DNA from: a virus
DNA length: 27,516 bases
IMG/VR virus record: IMGVR_UViG_3300044956_000318
Span: 1 to 27,516 of that record
Reading direction: 5' to 3' (one strand)
Shown in pieces: positions 1 through 8,157 of this stretch. The stretch's first letter is position 1. The number at the start of each line of letters is the position of its first letter. Under the pieces are notes generated by a model that did not search any database, was not told the DNA's origin, and worked only from the letters and a program-made list of their open reading frames with translations. The translations under genes were made by a program, and so were the position numbers.

Positions 1-12
1 TGGAAGAAGATA

Positions 13-192
13 ATGGCTAAAATAGATTTTTATGTTCCAGAGCCATCAGATGTTTATAATAAGGATACACAACGTCAAATTATACAAGCAATTGATACAT
101 TAAAAACACAACTTAACACAAGTTATAACGAAGAAACAAAAGAAGAATTGCAAATTTTTACTTGGTTTTTAAGTTCAGGAAATAGCACATGA
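13..192 (+). CDS. Small conserved phage protein (59 aa)
   Basis: A 59-residue ORF beginning MAKIDFYVPEPSDVYN and ending SSGNST. GGAAGAAG sits just upstream of the ATG and serves as ribosome-binding site. The stop overlaps the next start (ATGA at 189-192), so translation is probably coupled. The sequence is soluble and mostly helical after residue 15. I associate proteins of this look with the tail/virion gene cluster of marine podoviruses, but I recognise no domain. The role is unknown; gene order suggests a small structural or assembly factor. Confidence 0.75.
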   Translation: MAKIDFYVPEPSDVYNKDTQRQIIQAIDTLKTQLNTSYNEETKEELQIFTWFLSSGNST

Positions 193-530
193 CAATATTT
201 TATAAAGTTCAAGGTTATGATTTAACCACAACTAATTTAACAACGGTGTTAACTATTAACGTTTCTTCTGTTGCATTAGTAAAAGAAATTTCTGTGGCTA
301 ATGATGATAGTACTGCTGTTGAAGCAAATTATTTTTTTCATGATATTTCAGAAACAACTGACTATAAATTTTATCATGCAAGCGTAGCAGCAAACTCACA
401 TGATAACGCGGTACATAATGTATTAGTATTAGAAGCTGGAGATTCGTTAAAATTTCAAGTTGGCACAGCAAATAAAATTTCTGGACAAATATCTTTTGCT
501 TTAATAAACAGATCACAACAGAATGGCTAG
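189..530 (+). CDS. Small virion-associated beta-rich protein
   Basis: A 113-residue protein rich in alternating hydrophobic and polar residues (VLTINVSSVALVKEISV, HNVLVLEAGDSLKFQVG). This is what a beta-sandwich decoration or tail-attachment protein looks like. No signal peptide or membrane segment is visible. It is coupled upstream by ATGA and overlaps the next gene (start 523) by 8 nt. The fold and the virion role are inferred from composition and from its place beside structural genes. No catalytic motif is seen. Confidence 0.7.
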   Translation: MTIFYKVQGYDLTTTNLTTVLTINVSSVALVKEISVANDDSTAVEANYFFHDISETTDYKFYHASVAANSHDNAVHNVLVLEAGDSLKFQVGTANKISGQISFALINRSQQNG

Positions 531-657
531 AAAACTACAAACAGGTCATGGAACGTTTATAAAAAAAACAAACAAAAAAAGACCAGGGAGACATAGTAAA
601 AGACCAAATAAAAGAAATAAAATAAAAACTTATAACGGACAAGGAAAAAAAAAATGA
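523..657 (+). CDS. Highly basic 44-aa phage protein
   Basis: The ORF begins MARKLQTGHGTFIKK and contains the Arg/Lys-rich core KKRPGRHSKRPNKR. Nearly half the residues are Lys or Arg, so binding to nucleic acid is likely but unproven. Its start lies inside the end of the previous gene and its stop overlaps the next start (ATGA, 654-657). The tight coupling and unusual composition support a real gene despite its size. It could be a small packaged DNA-binding protein. Confidence 0.65.
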   Translation: MARKLQTGHGTFIKKTNKKRPGRHSKRPNKRNKIKTYNGQGKKK

Positions 658-788
658 TATTTTATATTTGGCATACATTAATAGTATTACTATTTGTAGC
701 TTTTTCATTTTTTATTGGTTATAAATTAGGTAAAAGCAAATCAAACAAAGAAGAAGTTAAACGTAAATGTCCAATGGGTTTTAATTGA
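654..788 (+). CDS. Single-span membrane miniprotein (44 aa)
   Basis: Residues 1-24 form one hydrophobic segment (MIFYIWHTLIVLLFVAFSFF), followed by a Lys-rich tail (KLGKSKSNKEEVKRK) that should stay in the cytoplasm. It starts in the ATGA overlap with the basic protein and ends 1 nt before the next gene. A membrane-anchored role is clear from composition; a holin-like or accessory lysis function is one possibility but is not shown. Confidence 0.6.
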   Translation: MIFYIWHTLIVLLFVAFSFFIGYKLGKSKSNKEEVKRKCPMGFN

Positions 789-789
789 T

Positions 790-1041
790 ATGGATGACGA
801 AATAATATTAACGGATCAACATATAAAAGAATATAGAATTATAGATGGTAAAGAGGTGCCAGTTATAAAATGTCCTACAAAAATTACATACAGAAACAAA
901 ATAACGGGTGAGGTTTATGGATCGGCCGCGGAAGCAAATGCTGATGTTGCAAACCCTAATACACCAACTAAACAAGAGGATATCGCACAAGACGTTACAG
1001 TAACTGTTGCACATTTGTCATTATTTGGTAAGACTAGGTAA
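790..1041 (+). CDS. Conserved phage protein, 83 aa, unknown function
   Basis: Begins MDDEIILTDQHIKEYRIIDG, has a central TYRNKITGEVYGSAAEA and ends DVTVTVAHLSLFGKTR. It is acidic at the start and beta-rich at the end, with no membrane segment. The stop codon shares one base with the next start (TAATG at 1039-1043). This type of C-terminus appears in small proteins beside tail genes in marine podoviruses, as far as I recall. Function is unknown; the operon position points to a virion or assembly role. Confidence 0.65.
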   Translation: MDDEIILTDQHIKEYRIIDGKEVPVIKCPTKITYRNKITGEVYGSAAEANADVANPNTPTKQEDIAQDVTVTVAHLSLFGKTR

Positions 1042-1976
1042 TGGATCCTAGAGGTGGCACCGAACTTCAATTTGAGTTTTTAAGAAAATATGTAAGTCCA
1101 GATTTACTTGATCAAGTACAGATATGTACATCAATACCAGGTAAGGTGCCTTTACATCCTACAAAATTAAATATTCTTTGGCAAAAAAATTCTTATGATC
1201 AACCTAATATAGCACCTTGGTTTAAAGATAAATCAAATCATAAAGCTTATGATTGGTATGTGTTTAATTCTCATTGGAATTATGAAAAATTTAGAATGGC
1301 TTTTGATTTACCCACTGAACGTTGCACAGTAATAAAAAATGGAGTTGTTAATATAAAACCTGTAGATTTTAGTTTTAAAAAAGGAGATCCAATAAAATTA
1401 ATATTTCATCCAACTCCTTGGCGAGGTTTGAATGTAATACTTGCTGCAATGCAGTTTATTAACAATCCATTAATTACATTAGATGTGTATTCCTCAACAC
1501 AAGTTTATGGAGATAATTTTAAACAAGCAAACGATACTATTTATCAAGGGCTTTACGATCAAGCACGACGTTTATCTAATGTAAATTATATTGGTTATAA
1601 ACCACACGAATTTATATTAGAAAATTTACATAAATATCATGTATTTGCTTATCCAAGCATTTGGGAAGAAACATCTTGTATATCAGCTTTAGAATCAATG
1701 TCTGCTGGATTATATTTAATAACAACAAATTTTGGTGCTTTGTTTGAAACTTGTGCAGAATTTCCAATTTATGTTAATTATGAAAAAGATTTTATTAGAT
1801 TAGCAAAAAAATTTGCCATGGCAATAGATATTGCTGCAAATCATTTGCACGAAAATTACATTGTCAATCATTTAAAATTTCAAATAAAATACACAAATGA
1901 TTTTTACAACTGGAAAAAACAAGGTAATCAGTGGACACAGTTTATAAAAGGTGCTTTAAATGCAAGACTCAAGTAA
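1041..1976 (+). CDS. Glycosyltransferase, group 1 (GT4)-like
   Basis: A 311-residue protein with a GT-B-like pattern. Residues 1-10 (MDPRGGTELQ) match the donor-site Gly-rich GGTE loop seen near the N-terminus of GT4 enzymes. Around residues 206-228, IWEETSCISALESMSAG matches the family's E-x7-E nucleotide-sugar motif. The usual first Rossmann strand before GGTE is missing because translation starts right at this loop; no in-frame upstream start is available. It overlaps the next gene by 17 nt. With the two GT-A-like genes that follow it forms a sugar-modification cassette, probably acting on virion proteins or host surface glycans. The acceptor and donor are unknown. Confidence 0.8.
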   Translation: MDPRGGTELQFEFLRKYVSPDLLDQVQICTSIPGKVPLHPTKLNILWQKNSYDQPNIAPWFKDKSNHKAYDWYVFNSHWNYEKFRMAFDLPTERCTVIKNGVVNIKPVDFSFKKGDPIKLIFHPTPWRGLNVILAAMQFINNPLITLDVYSSTQVYGDNFKQANDTIYQGLYDQARRLSNVNYIGYKPHEFILENLHKYHVFAYPSIWEETSCISALESMSAGLYLITTNFGALFETCAEFPIYVNYEKDFIRLAKKFAMAIDIAANHLHENYIVNHLKFQIKYTNDFYNWKKQGNQWTQFIKGALNARLK

Positions 1977-2775
1977 ACCAATTTGGATTAAGCCTTTACC
2001 AGCTGATAAACCTAAAGATAATGAAATAGGGTTTTCAATATTTATAGCAACTCCAGTGCACTCAGAGGTATCTATTCATTACACACAATCGTTATTAGAA
2101 TTTCAAAAAGAATGTTACGCTAAAAAAGTAAAGATCACAATTCAATTGTTTAAATCATCATTAGTAACACAAGGTAGAAATTTATGCGTAGGAGGGTTTA
2201 TGGAAACTGGACACACGCACCTATTGTTTATAGATGCTGACATAGATTTTCAAGCAAAATCTATATTTACAATGATTGAAAAAGACAAAGACGTAATTTC
2301 AATTCCATATCCAATGAAAACAATAAATTGGGAAAAAATATTTGAAAATTTTAAATCTGGTAAAATTAAAAATGCAGTGGATTTATCACTAAGTGGCAAT
2401 ACTTATCCTATGCGGATCGATGATCAAGAGCGTTTAAAAGTAGAAAATGGTGTTATAGAGGTTTCTCATTCACCAGCAGGATGTATGTTAATTAAAAGAT
2501 CTGTAATAGAAAAAATGATTGATAAATATCCACATTTAAAAATTATACAACCTACAATTATAAATGGCAAACCAATTGATAAACCTTTTTTGTATAATTT
2601 TTTTGATACTTTGTTTGATCAAGAAAAACATACTTATATGGGCGAGGATTTTGCATTTTGTAAAAAATGGAAAGATATAGGTGGTAAATGTCATGCGTAT
2701 GTTAATGACATCATAACTCATGTAGGCGAACATCAATTCTGCGGTAAATTTGTTGACGAATTAATAATAGAATGA
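1960..2775 (+). CDS. GT-A type glycosyltransferase-like protein, copy 1
   Basis: A 271-residue protein. The segment HLLFIDADIDFQAKSIF holds a DxD-type metal/nucleotide-sugar motif after a hydrophobic strand, as in GT-A enzymes. Further conserved blocks are QGRNLCVGGF, PYPMKTINW, SPAGCMLIKR and YMGEDFAFCKKW; the GEDFAFC block plus a late ITHVG histidine resemble acceptor and metal-site elements of GT2-like folds. It overlaps the previous gene by 17 nt and the next by 4 nt (ATGA at 2772-2775). The next gene is a clear paralogue. The substrate is unknown. Confidence 0.75.
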   Translation: MQDSSKPIWIKPLPADKPKDNEIGFSIFIATPVHSEVSIHYTQSLLEFQKECYAKKVKITIQLFKSSLVTQGRNLCVGGFMETGHTHLLFIDADIDFQAKSIFTMIEKDKDVISIPYPMKTINWEKIFENFKSGKIKNAVDLSLSGNTYPMRIDDQERLKVENGVIEVSHSPAGCMLIKRSVIEKMIDKYPHLKIIQPTIINGKPIDKPFLYNFFDTLFDQEKHTYMGEDFAFCKKWKDIGGKCHAYVNDIITHVGEHQFCGKFVDELIIE

Positions 2776-3476
2776 AACTTTTTGTTAGCTCACCAACCAT
2801 GGGTCAAGTGGATATGCATTATTTACAATCAATATTTTTATTACAATCAGAATGTTGCAAAAGAAAAAAACATATAAGTTTACATTTGCATAAAGCATCT
2901 CTAGTAACTGTAGGGCGTAATAATTGCACCAATGCTTTTCTTCAAAGTGATTGCACTCATATGATATTTATAGACACTGACATTCAATTCAATGCCAAAG
3001 ATATATTTAGAATGATTGATGCTGAAAAAGAAATAATTTTAATTCCTTATCCTCTTAAATATTTTGATTGGAAAAAAGCAGACGAAATGTGGACTAAATA
3101 TAAAATTCCAATTGACAAAGGTGGTTTCGTTTGGCCATTAAAAGTTTTAAATCCTAATGACATGATTTGTGAAAATGGTATTGTTGAAATAGAAAAAGGA
3201 CCTGCTGGATGTATGGTTATTAAAAGAGAAGCCTTTGTAAGGTTAATTAATTATTATTCAAATTTAAAACTTAAAAAAGATAAATTTGCATACAATTTTT
3301 GGGATACAATGTATGATGAATCTGAAGGTAAAATTATTGGAGAAGATTTTGCTTTTTGTAGTAGGTTTAAAGCAGCTGGTGGTAGTATATTTGCTTTGAT
3401 TGACGCAGAGATCACCCATCACGGATCGGCACCATTTAAAGCTAGGTTCATTGACGAATTTGCTAAAATTGAATAA
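2772..3476 (+). CDS. GT-A type glycosyltransferase-like protein, copy 2
   Basis: A 234-residue paralogue of the preceding gene, lacking its first ~25 residues and a mid-protein insertion. Shared blocks, in the same order, are SLVTVGRNNC, MIFIDTDIQFNAKDIF (DxD), IPYPLKYFDW, GPAGCMVIKR, YNFWDTMYD, IGEDFAFCSRF and ITHHG. Catalytic-type residues are therefore kept in both copies, so both are probably active with different acceptors or donors. Starts in an ATGA overlap; the 40-nt gap after it separates the sugar cassette from the structural block. Confidence 0.75.
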   Translation: MKLFVSSPTMGQVDMHYLQSIFLLQSECCKRKKHISLHLHKASLVTVGRNNCTNAFLQSDCTHMIFIDTDIQFNAKDIFRMIDAEKEIILIPYPLKYFDWKKADEMWTKYKIPIDKGGFVWPLKVLNPNDMICENGIVEIEKGPAGCMVIKREAFVRLINYYSNLKLKKDKFAYNFWDTMYDESEGKIIGEDFAFCSRFKAAGGSIFALIDAEITHHGSAPFKARFIDEFAKIE

Positions 3477-3516
3477 AGTGTTCTAAATACGTATTTAAAA
3501 CAGGAGCAAGCCATAT

Positions 3517-4947
3517 ATGGATCCGATTACAGCGTCGATTTTGATATCTGGAGGTATCAACGCATTACAAGGTAAAAGAGGTTCAGATTTACTTAAAAGC
3601 ACTATTAGCGATGCAGCTTTAGCTTATGCAACTCAAGGAGCTTCTGCTGGAGCACAAGAAGGTATATCTACAATTCCTGGTATAGATGATCTAAGTCAAG
3701 TAGGAAGTAATGTTGGACGAGAAGTATTAGCACAAGAAGCGGGATTAGCTGCAACTAGAAAAGAATTACCAATGCAGTATGACGCAGGTGACTACATGCA
3801 GTTTCAACAAAGTGTTCAAGGTTCTCCTTCTTTTTCTTTTGGAAAAGGATTAAGTGATGCATTTGAGCAAGGAAGTAAAGCAATAAATAAAGGATTAGAC
3901 TTTTTTAGAAAAACAGATGAAGCTGGTAAAATTTTACCAAGTAAAGAATATGATAAGGGAAAAGTTTTATTAGGAGCTGGGGCATTAGGAGCAGGATTAT
4001 ATGCTGCTGGAGCTTTCAAGCCAACACCTGCACCTCAACCAAAGTACCCTGGATTTAATAGATTCTATGCAGCAGATCCTGGAATGTTTCAACCATTCTC
4101 TGGCAGATACGGACCAGATCCATCTAAATATCCAGAAGGATCTCCTTACAGCGGAATGCAAGAAGGTGGTCTAGCATCACCAGATGATTTAATGAACCAA
4201 TCAGCAATGGCCATAAATACACCCTCATCGCCAATAAGTAGTTTGTACGCGATGGCTAAAAATAGATTTTTACCGCAACCATCAAAAGGTGAATCTTTGC
4301 AAACTGAAACTGAACCAATGTCATTGGGAATTGACACTATTGCTGAAAATTTGCCAGAGGCCCTAAAAAGAAAATATATTTTGGAATATAAATCAGACCC
4401 AAATAATACTGCTATAAAATTTGCGCAAGAAATGAAAGACACAGATAGATTATCTATTGCTGACATTAATCAGGCTAAAAAAATATTAAATAATTTATCA
4501 AATGATGTTAAAATGCCAATAAATGATTTAAAAGGCATACTAGGACTTGTTGGTGAAAGCGATGTAAGTGTACCAAAGGCTCCTAATACACCAGAATATA
4601 TACAAAGATTAATAGAATTAATACAAGCAAGGTCAGTAAATGAACCACCAAAAGCATTTATGAGCGGTGACGTGGTTGATGTATTACCCTCAAAATTAAT
4701 TAGAAATGAAAATGATGAAATGAATTACAAAAGAACTTCCGGTAAATTAGTCAGAGATGAAACTGGTAAAGGAAGCGGAAATAAAGACACCATGTTAGCT
4801 CAACTAGCAGATGGTGAGTTTGTTACAAAATCTAAATCAGTCCTTGGTGCTGGTAAATTAATGGGGGGTAAATCTAAAGAAGAACAAAGAAATTTAGGTG
4901 CTCAATTTTTTTACAAACAAATGGCTGAATTAGAAAAATTTGCATAA
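3517..4947 (+). CDS. Virion structural protein with LADGEFV motif
   Basis: A 476-residue protein with Ala/Gly/Gln-rich low-complexity N-terminus, a hydrophobic Gly-Ala segment at residues 149-168 (LLGAGALGAGLYAAGAF) and a C-terminal motif LADGEFVTKSKSV (from residue 430). The Gly-Lys-[ST]-x-D-x-hydrophobic-x-A-x-L-x-DGEFV pattern recurs in phage tail and internal virion proteins. An AGGAG site precedes the ATG. It begins the block that runs to 11051 and shares one base with the next gene (TAATG). A tail-associated or ejected internal protein is the best reading; no enzymatic motif is visible. Confidence 0.7.
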   Translation: MDPITASILISGGINALQGKRGSDLLKSTISDAALAYATQGASAGAQEGISTIPGIDDLSQVGSNVGREVLAQEAGLAATRKELPMQYDAGDYMQFQQSVQGSPSFSFGKGLSDAFEQGSKAINKGLDFFRKTDEAGKILPSKEYDKGKVLLGAGALGAGLYAAGAFKPTPAPQPKYPGFNRFYAADPGMFQPFSGRYGPDPSKYPEGSPYSGMQEGGLASPDDLMNQSAMAINTPSSPISSLYAMAKNRFLPQPSKGESLQTETEPMSLGIDTIAENLPEALKRKYILEYKSDPNNTAIKFAQEMKDTDRLSIADINQAKKILNNLSNDVKMPINDLKGILGLVGESDVSVPKAPNTPEYIQRLIELIQARSVNEPPKAFMSGDVVDVLPSKLIRNENDEMNYKRTSGKLVRDETGKGSGNKDTMLAQLADGEFVTKSKSVLGAGKLMGGKSKEEQRNLGAQFFYKQMAELEKFA

Positions 4948-5360
4948 TGTATTGTGTAAAATTTAAGTCTGAAAACGTTAAAGATGTTTGGATTTTAGTT
5001 AAAGATAAGATTCAAGCAGCTTGTGAATACAACGGAGGTTTCGCAGACGCTGAAGACTTTAAAAAATGGTTAGAAAAAGATCTCATGCAGTTATGGATTG
5101 CTTGGGACAATGTAGAAAAAAAAGTTTTATGTGTTTGTATTACTGAAATAAGACAGTATCCCAAATACAAAGTTTGTAGTTGTAAAATAACTACAGGCAA
5201 TAACATGAAAAGATGGGTGAATTTTATGAATTATATACTTGAATTTGCAAAAGACGAAGGGTGCAAGAAAATGGAAATGATTACAAGACCTGGTTGGGAA
5301 AAAATTTTAAAACCAAAAGGATTTTTAAAAACGCAAGTTCAATTAGAAAAAGTATTATGA
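4947..5360 (+). CDS. GNAT-like internal virion protein (T7 gp13-like)
   Basis: A 137-residue protein with an acetyltransferase-like layout: an N-terminal helix, a central strand pair (LWIAWDNVEKKVLCVCITEIRQ), a helix (MNYILEFAKDEGCKKMEMIT) and a closing strand after RPGWEKILKPKGF. In T7, gp13 is an internal virion protein of almost the same length, located just before gp14-16, and shows the same GNAT-like pattern. The gene here sits directly before three large Ala/Gln-rich proteins, which supports the comparison. No canonical acetyl-CoA loop (Q/RxxGxG/A) is visible, so catalysis is doubtful. The stop overlaps the next start (ATGA, 5357-5360). Confidence 0.65.
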   Translation: MYCVKFKSENVKDVWILVKDKIQAACEYNGGFADAEDFKKWLEKDLMQLWIAWDNVEKKVLCVCITEIRQYPKYKVCSCKITTGNNMKRWVNFMNYILEFAKDEGCKKMEMITRPGWEKILKPKGFLKTQVQLEKVL

Positions 5361-6313
5361 AAATTTATACAAAACTAGTTATTGATATGGCTACAGATAA
5401 GATTCTTATAGAAGAGTCTTTTGAGTATAATGGATCTGTTGCACATTGCGGATCATCTGGAGGAGGTGGTGGTGGAAGCCAACCAGCAAATACTACAAAC
5501 GTTCAAACGATAAGAGAAGCACCAGAAATAGAAGCTAGAAGATTAGGTTTAATGGATCAAGCTGCAATAACTGCAAGTCAACCATTAGGATTACCAGCGT
5601 TTCAAGTGGCTCCTTTGTCTACAGCAGAAAGAGCTGCACAAACATTAGCTGGACAAACTGGTCAGGGTATTAGTGCTTTAACAGGTGCTCAACAAAGAGC
5701 TGGAGCAGCTGTTTCTGCTTCACAATTAGATCCTTCTTCTGCACAATTTCAGAGATTTTTAAATCCCTATAATCAATTTGTGCTTGATGAAATTAATAGA
5801 CAATCTCAAATGGCACAGAATCAATTACAAGCAAAAGCAATTGCTGAAGGAGCTTTTGGTGGTGGTAGGCAAGCAATCGCTGCTGGTGAATTTGAAAGAG
5901 CACGACTTGGTAAAATAGGTGAAGCTCAGTTTGCTGGATTTGGGCAAGCGTTACAAGGTTTTCAAGCTAACCAAGCATTGCAAGCACAAACAGGACTAGG
6001 AGCAGCACAAGTTGGTTTAAGTGTTAGTGATGCTTTATCTAGACAACAAACTCAAGATATACAAAATTTAATGGCAACTGGTGGAACTGGAAGAGCAATA
6101 GAACAAGCTACACTAGAAGCAGCCAGACAAACTGCTGTTCAACAGGCAACAGATCCATATCAAAGGTTATCTTTTCTATCAGATATTCAAAGAGGAGTGC
6201 CTTCTTCTCAACAAACTGTTACGCAAGGTTTTGCACCACAAACATCTCCTCTTGCTCAAGCTGTTGGAACAGGCATTGCAGCTTATTCAGTTTTTAACCG
6301 TCAACCATCATAG
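5357..6313 (+). CDS. Internal virion protein (gp14-like position)
   Basis: A 318-residue protein. The start at 5357 is chosen over an upstream in-frame ATG at 5261 because it gives an ATGA coupling with the preceding gene. An N-terminal module MKIYTKLVIDMATDKILIEE leads to a GSSGGGGGGSQ linker (residues 32-42). The remainder is Ala/Gln-rich and helical, with NPYNQFVLDEINRQ and GAFGGGRQ (from residue 165), a signature I associate with phage injection or internal core proteins. It probably enters the cell envelope with the DNA, as T7 gp14 does. Function is inferred from composition and gene order. Confidence 0.7.
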   Translation: MKIYTKLVIDMATDKILIEESFEYNGSVAHCGSSGGGGGGSQPANTTNVQTIREAPEIEARRLGLMDQAAITASQPLGLPAFQVAPLSTAERAAQTLAGQTGQGISALTGAQQRAGAAVSASQLDPSSAQFQRFLNPYNQFVLDEINRQSQMAQNQLQAKAIAEGAFGGGRQAIAAGEFERARLGKIGEAQFAGFGQALQGFQANQALQAQTGLGAAQVGLSVSDALSRQQTQDIQNLMATGGTGRAIEQATLEAARQTAVQQATDPYQRLSFLSDIQRGVPSSQQTVTQGFAPQTSPLAQAVGTGIAAYSVFNRQPS

Positions 6314-6324
6314 GAGCACGGACC

Positions 6325-8157
6325 ATGGTTCCTATTCATAAAAGAAAATTAGTAGTTCAAAAAGCACAGTTAGGAAAATTTTTTGAATATCCTGAACAAG
6401 GAGGAAAAATACCACAAACTCCTAAACCTTTAATACAATTTCAAAGATCTAAATATTTTCCTTTTTTTGAAACTAGTTTTTCTGGTTCAGGTCAGTCATT
6501 AGCAAATCTAGGAAAAGGAACACTTAAAACTTTAAGAAGTCCTTTAGGTATAGCAGGTTTAATTGCTGGTGCAGGCGGATTAGATTATTTAACAACCGAC
6601 AGAGATCAATTAAAACAAAAAAGAGATGATTTAATTTATCAATTAGGGAGAGGTGCAAGAGAAAAAAAAGCAGAATCATTTATTGCATCAGAAACAGGAC
6701 CTGCAATACCAGGTTCTGAATTAGAAGAACGTCGTAAAGCAGATTTAGAAAGAGAGGCCATGGGTGATATAGGTCAGTACGATAGAAATGTGCAAAACTT
6801 ACAACCGCCAACGGTTACTGGACAACCTTTTGGAACAAATCAAGTTCAAGCTGGCATAGATGCTCAAAAAAATATTTTACAAAATGCTGATTCTACTGCT
6901 TTAAAATTAGATTTACTTGCAGCTAAACAAGGACGACTAGTGCAACTTCAAGCAGTAAAAGATTTGGTTAAAGATATAATGGGTGAAGAAGGATACGATA
7001 AAGCTGGAAATTTAATGCTTTTACAAATTGCATCAAATTTACTATCTGGAAGAACTGACAAACCTGGTTTAGGGGGTTTTTTAGATGTATTAGGACAAGC
7101 AGGTCAAAAAGTAATTCCAATAGCTATAGCTTTAGAGAGAGAAAGACAAAAAGATGAGTTAGACTTAACAAAAAGTATACTTTCTCAATTAGGAAAAGAT
7201 ACAAAAAAAATTGAAAAAATAGAGCCACCTAAACAAAGAGTATTACTTTTAGATAAAATCACTGGAGAAAAAAAAATAAGATACGCCACTCCCACAGATG
7301 ATGGTAAATTTACTATTTTTGAAAATGTTAAAGGAACACCTACGCCTTATAAAGTGGATCCATCAGAAATATTAAATTTTTTTAAATTAGAGGAAAATCC
7401 CATAGAACGTAGAAAATTTGTTTCTGATTATCGAGCAAAAGCCGCTGGAGATAAAGTAACTGAATCTGTGTTAGAAATAGTAAGAAGAAATCCAAGTGCC
7501 TCTGGTGCATTCGGTGGATATAATTTAATTATTGGAAGAAGTCTTGCACAAATAAACCAATTGATGGGCGGTAAAGATTATGCTGAATCAATTAATAGGT
7601 TGGTTGATGAATTATCAGCAGATTTACCAAATGCAATTGATTCTAACAAACCTCCTGCAAATGCTAAAGACACAGCTAGTGGGATTAAAGCAGCTAATGA
7701 AATTTTTTTTGAATTAAAAAAAATTTCACCAAATTTAAATAGTACTGATGAAACATTACGAGATCAAGCTCAATTACGAACCTTTGAATTAATTGCTGTA
7801 TATTCTTTAGCACAAGTTAATAAAAGACAAGATAGAATAGCTGTATCTGACGTAGATAATGCAAGAGATGTTGCTGGTGGTTTGATTACATATATTCCTT
7901 TCTTAAATCCATCAAATGAAGAGATTATAGCAAGATATAGCGTATTACGTAATCAATTTAAATCTGGCAGGGAAGCTACAATAAATGACGCTTTTGCAGC
8001 TGGTATTGATTTATCAGATATAGACGAAAAATATAACAAAGCATTCAACTTACCAAGTTCAACAAAAAATATAATTGAAAATACAACTAAAAATAATCAA
8101 AGTATCTTTAATAAAATATTTTCTAGAGATGCAATAGGTGGAGCATTATTAAAATGA
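6325..8157 (+). CDS. Internal virion protein (gp15-like position)
   Basis: A 610-residue protein preceded by TAGGAG about 10 nt before the ATG. Near residues 68-90 is a Gly/Ala hydrophobic stretch (LGIAGLIAGAGGLDYL), a possible membrane-inserting helix. The rest is helical and charged (RERQKDELDLTKS, ERRKADLERE), without a recognisable enzymatic motif. It is coupled to the next gene by ATGA at 8154-8157. Size rank and order (GNAT-like, 318, 610, 965 aa) match the T7 gp13-14-15-16 ejectosome block, so a core/ejection role is inferred. Confidence 0.7.
   Translation: MVPIHKRKLVVQKAQLGKFFEYPEQGGKIPQTPKPLIQFQRSKYFPFFETSFSGSGQSLANLGKGTLKTLRSPLGIAGLIAGAGGLDYLTTDRDQLKQKRDDLIYQLGRGAREKKAESFIASETGPAIPGSELEERRKADLEREAMGDIGQYDRNVQNLQPPTVTGQPFGTNQVQAGIDAQKNILQNADSTALKLDLLAAKQGRLVQLQAVKDLVKDIMGEEGYDKAGNLMLLQIASNLLSGRTDKPGLGGFLDVLGQAGQKVIPIAIALERERQKDELDLTKSILSQLGKDTKKIEKIEPPKQRVLLLDKITGEKKIRYATPTDDGKFTIFENVKGTPTPYKVDPSEILNFFKLEENPIERRKFVSDYRAKAAGDKVTESVLEIVRRNPSASGAFGGYNLIIGRSLAQINQLMGGKDYAESINRLVDELSADLPNAIDSNKPPANAKDTASGIKAANEIFFELKKISPNLNSTDETLRDQAQLRTFELIAVYSLAQVNKRQDRIAVSDVDNARDVAGGLITYIPFLNPSNEEIIARYSVLRNQFKSGREATINDAFAAGIDLSDIDEKYNKAFNLPSSTKNIIENTTKNNQSIFNKIFSRDAIGGALLK

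Noticed and set aside
4146-4466. Minus-strand 106-aa ORF inside a structural gene
   Set aside because: Lies fully within the plus-strand virion gene 3517-4947, without a promoter or ribosome-binding site; a shadow ORF.
5261-5356. Longer N-terminus for the 318-aa internal virion protein
   Set aside because: It would overlap the previous gene by 100 nt; the ATG at 5357 gives ATGA coupling as in neighbouring genes.
7397-7404. ATCCCATA as another YATGGGAY operator
   Set aside because: It lies inside the coding region of a virion protein without promoter elements nearby; most likely chance.
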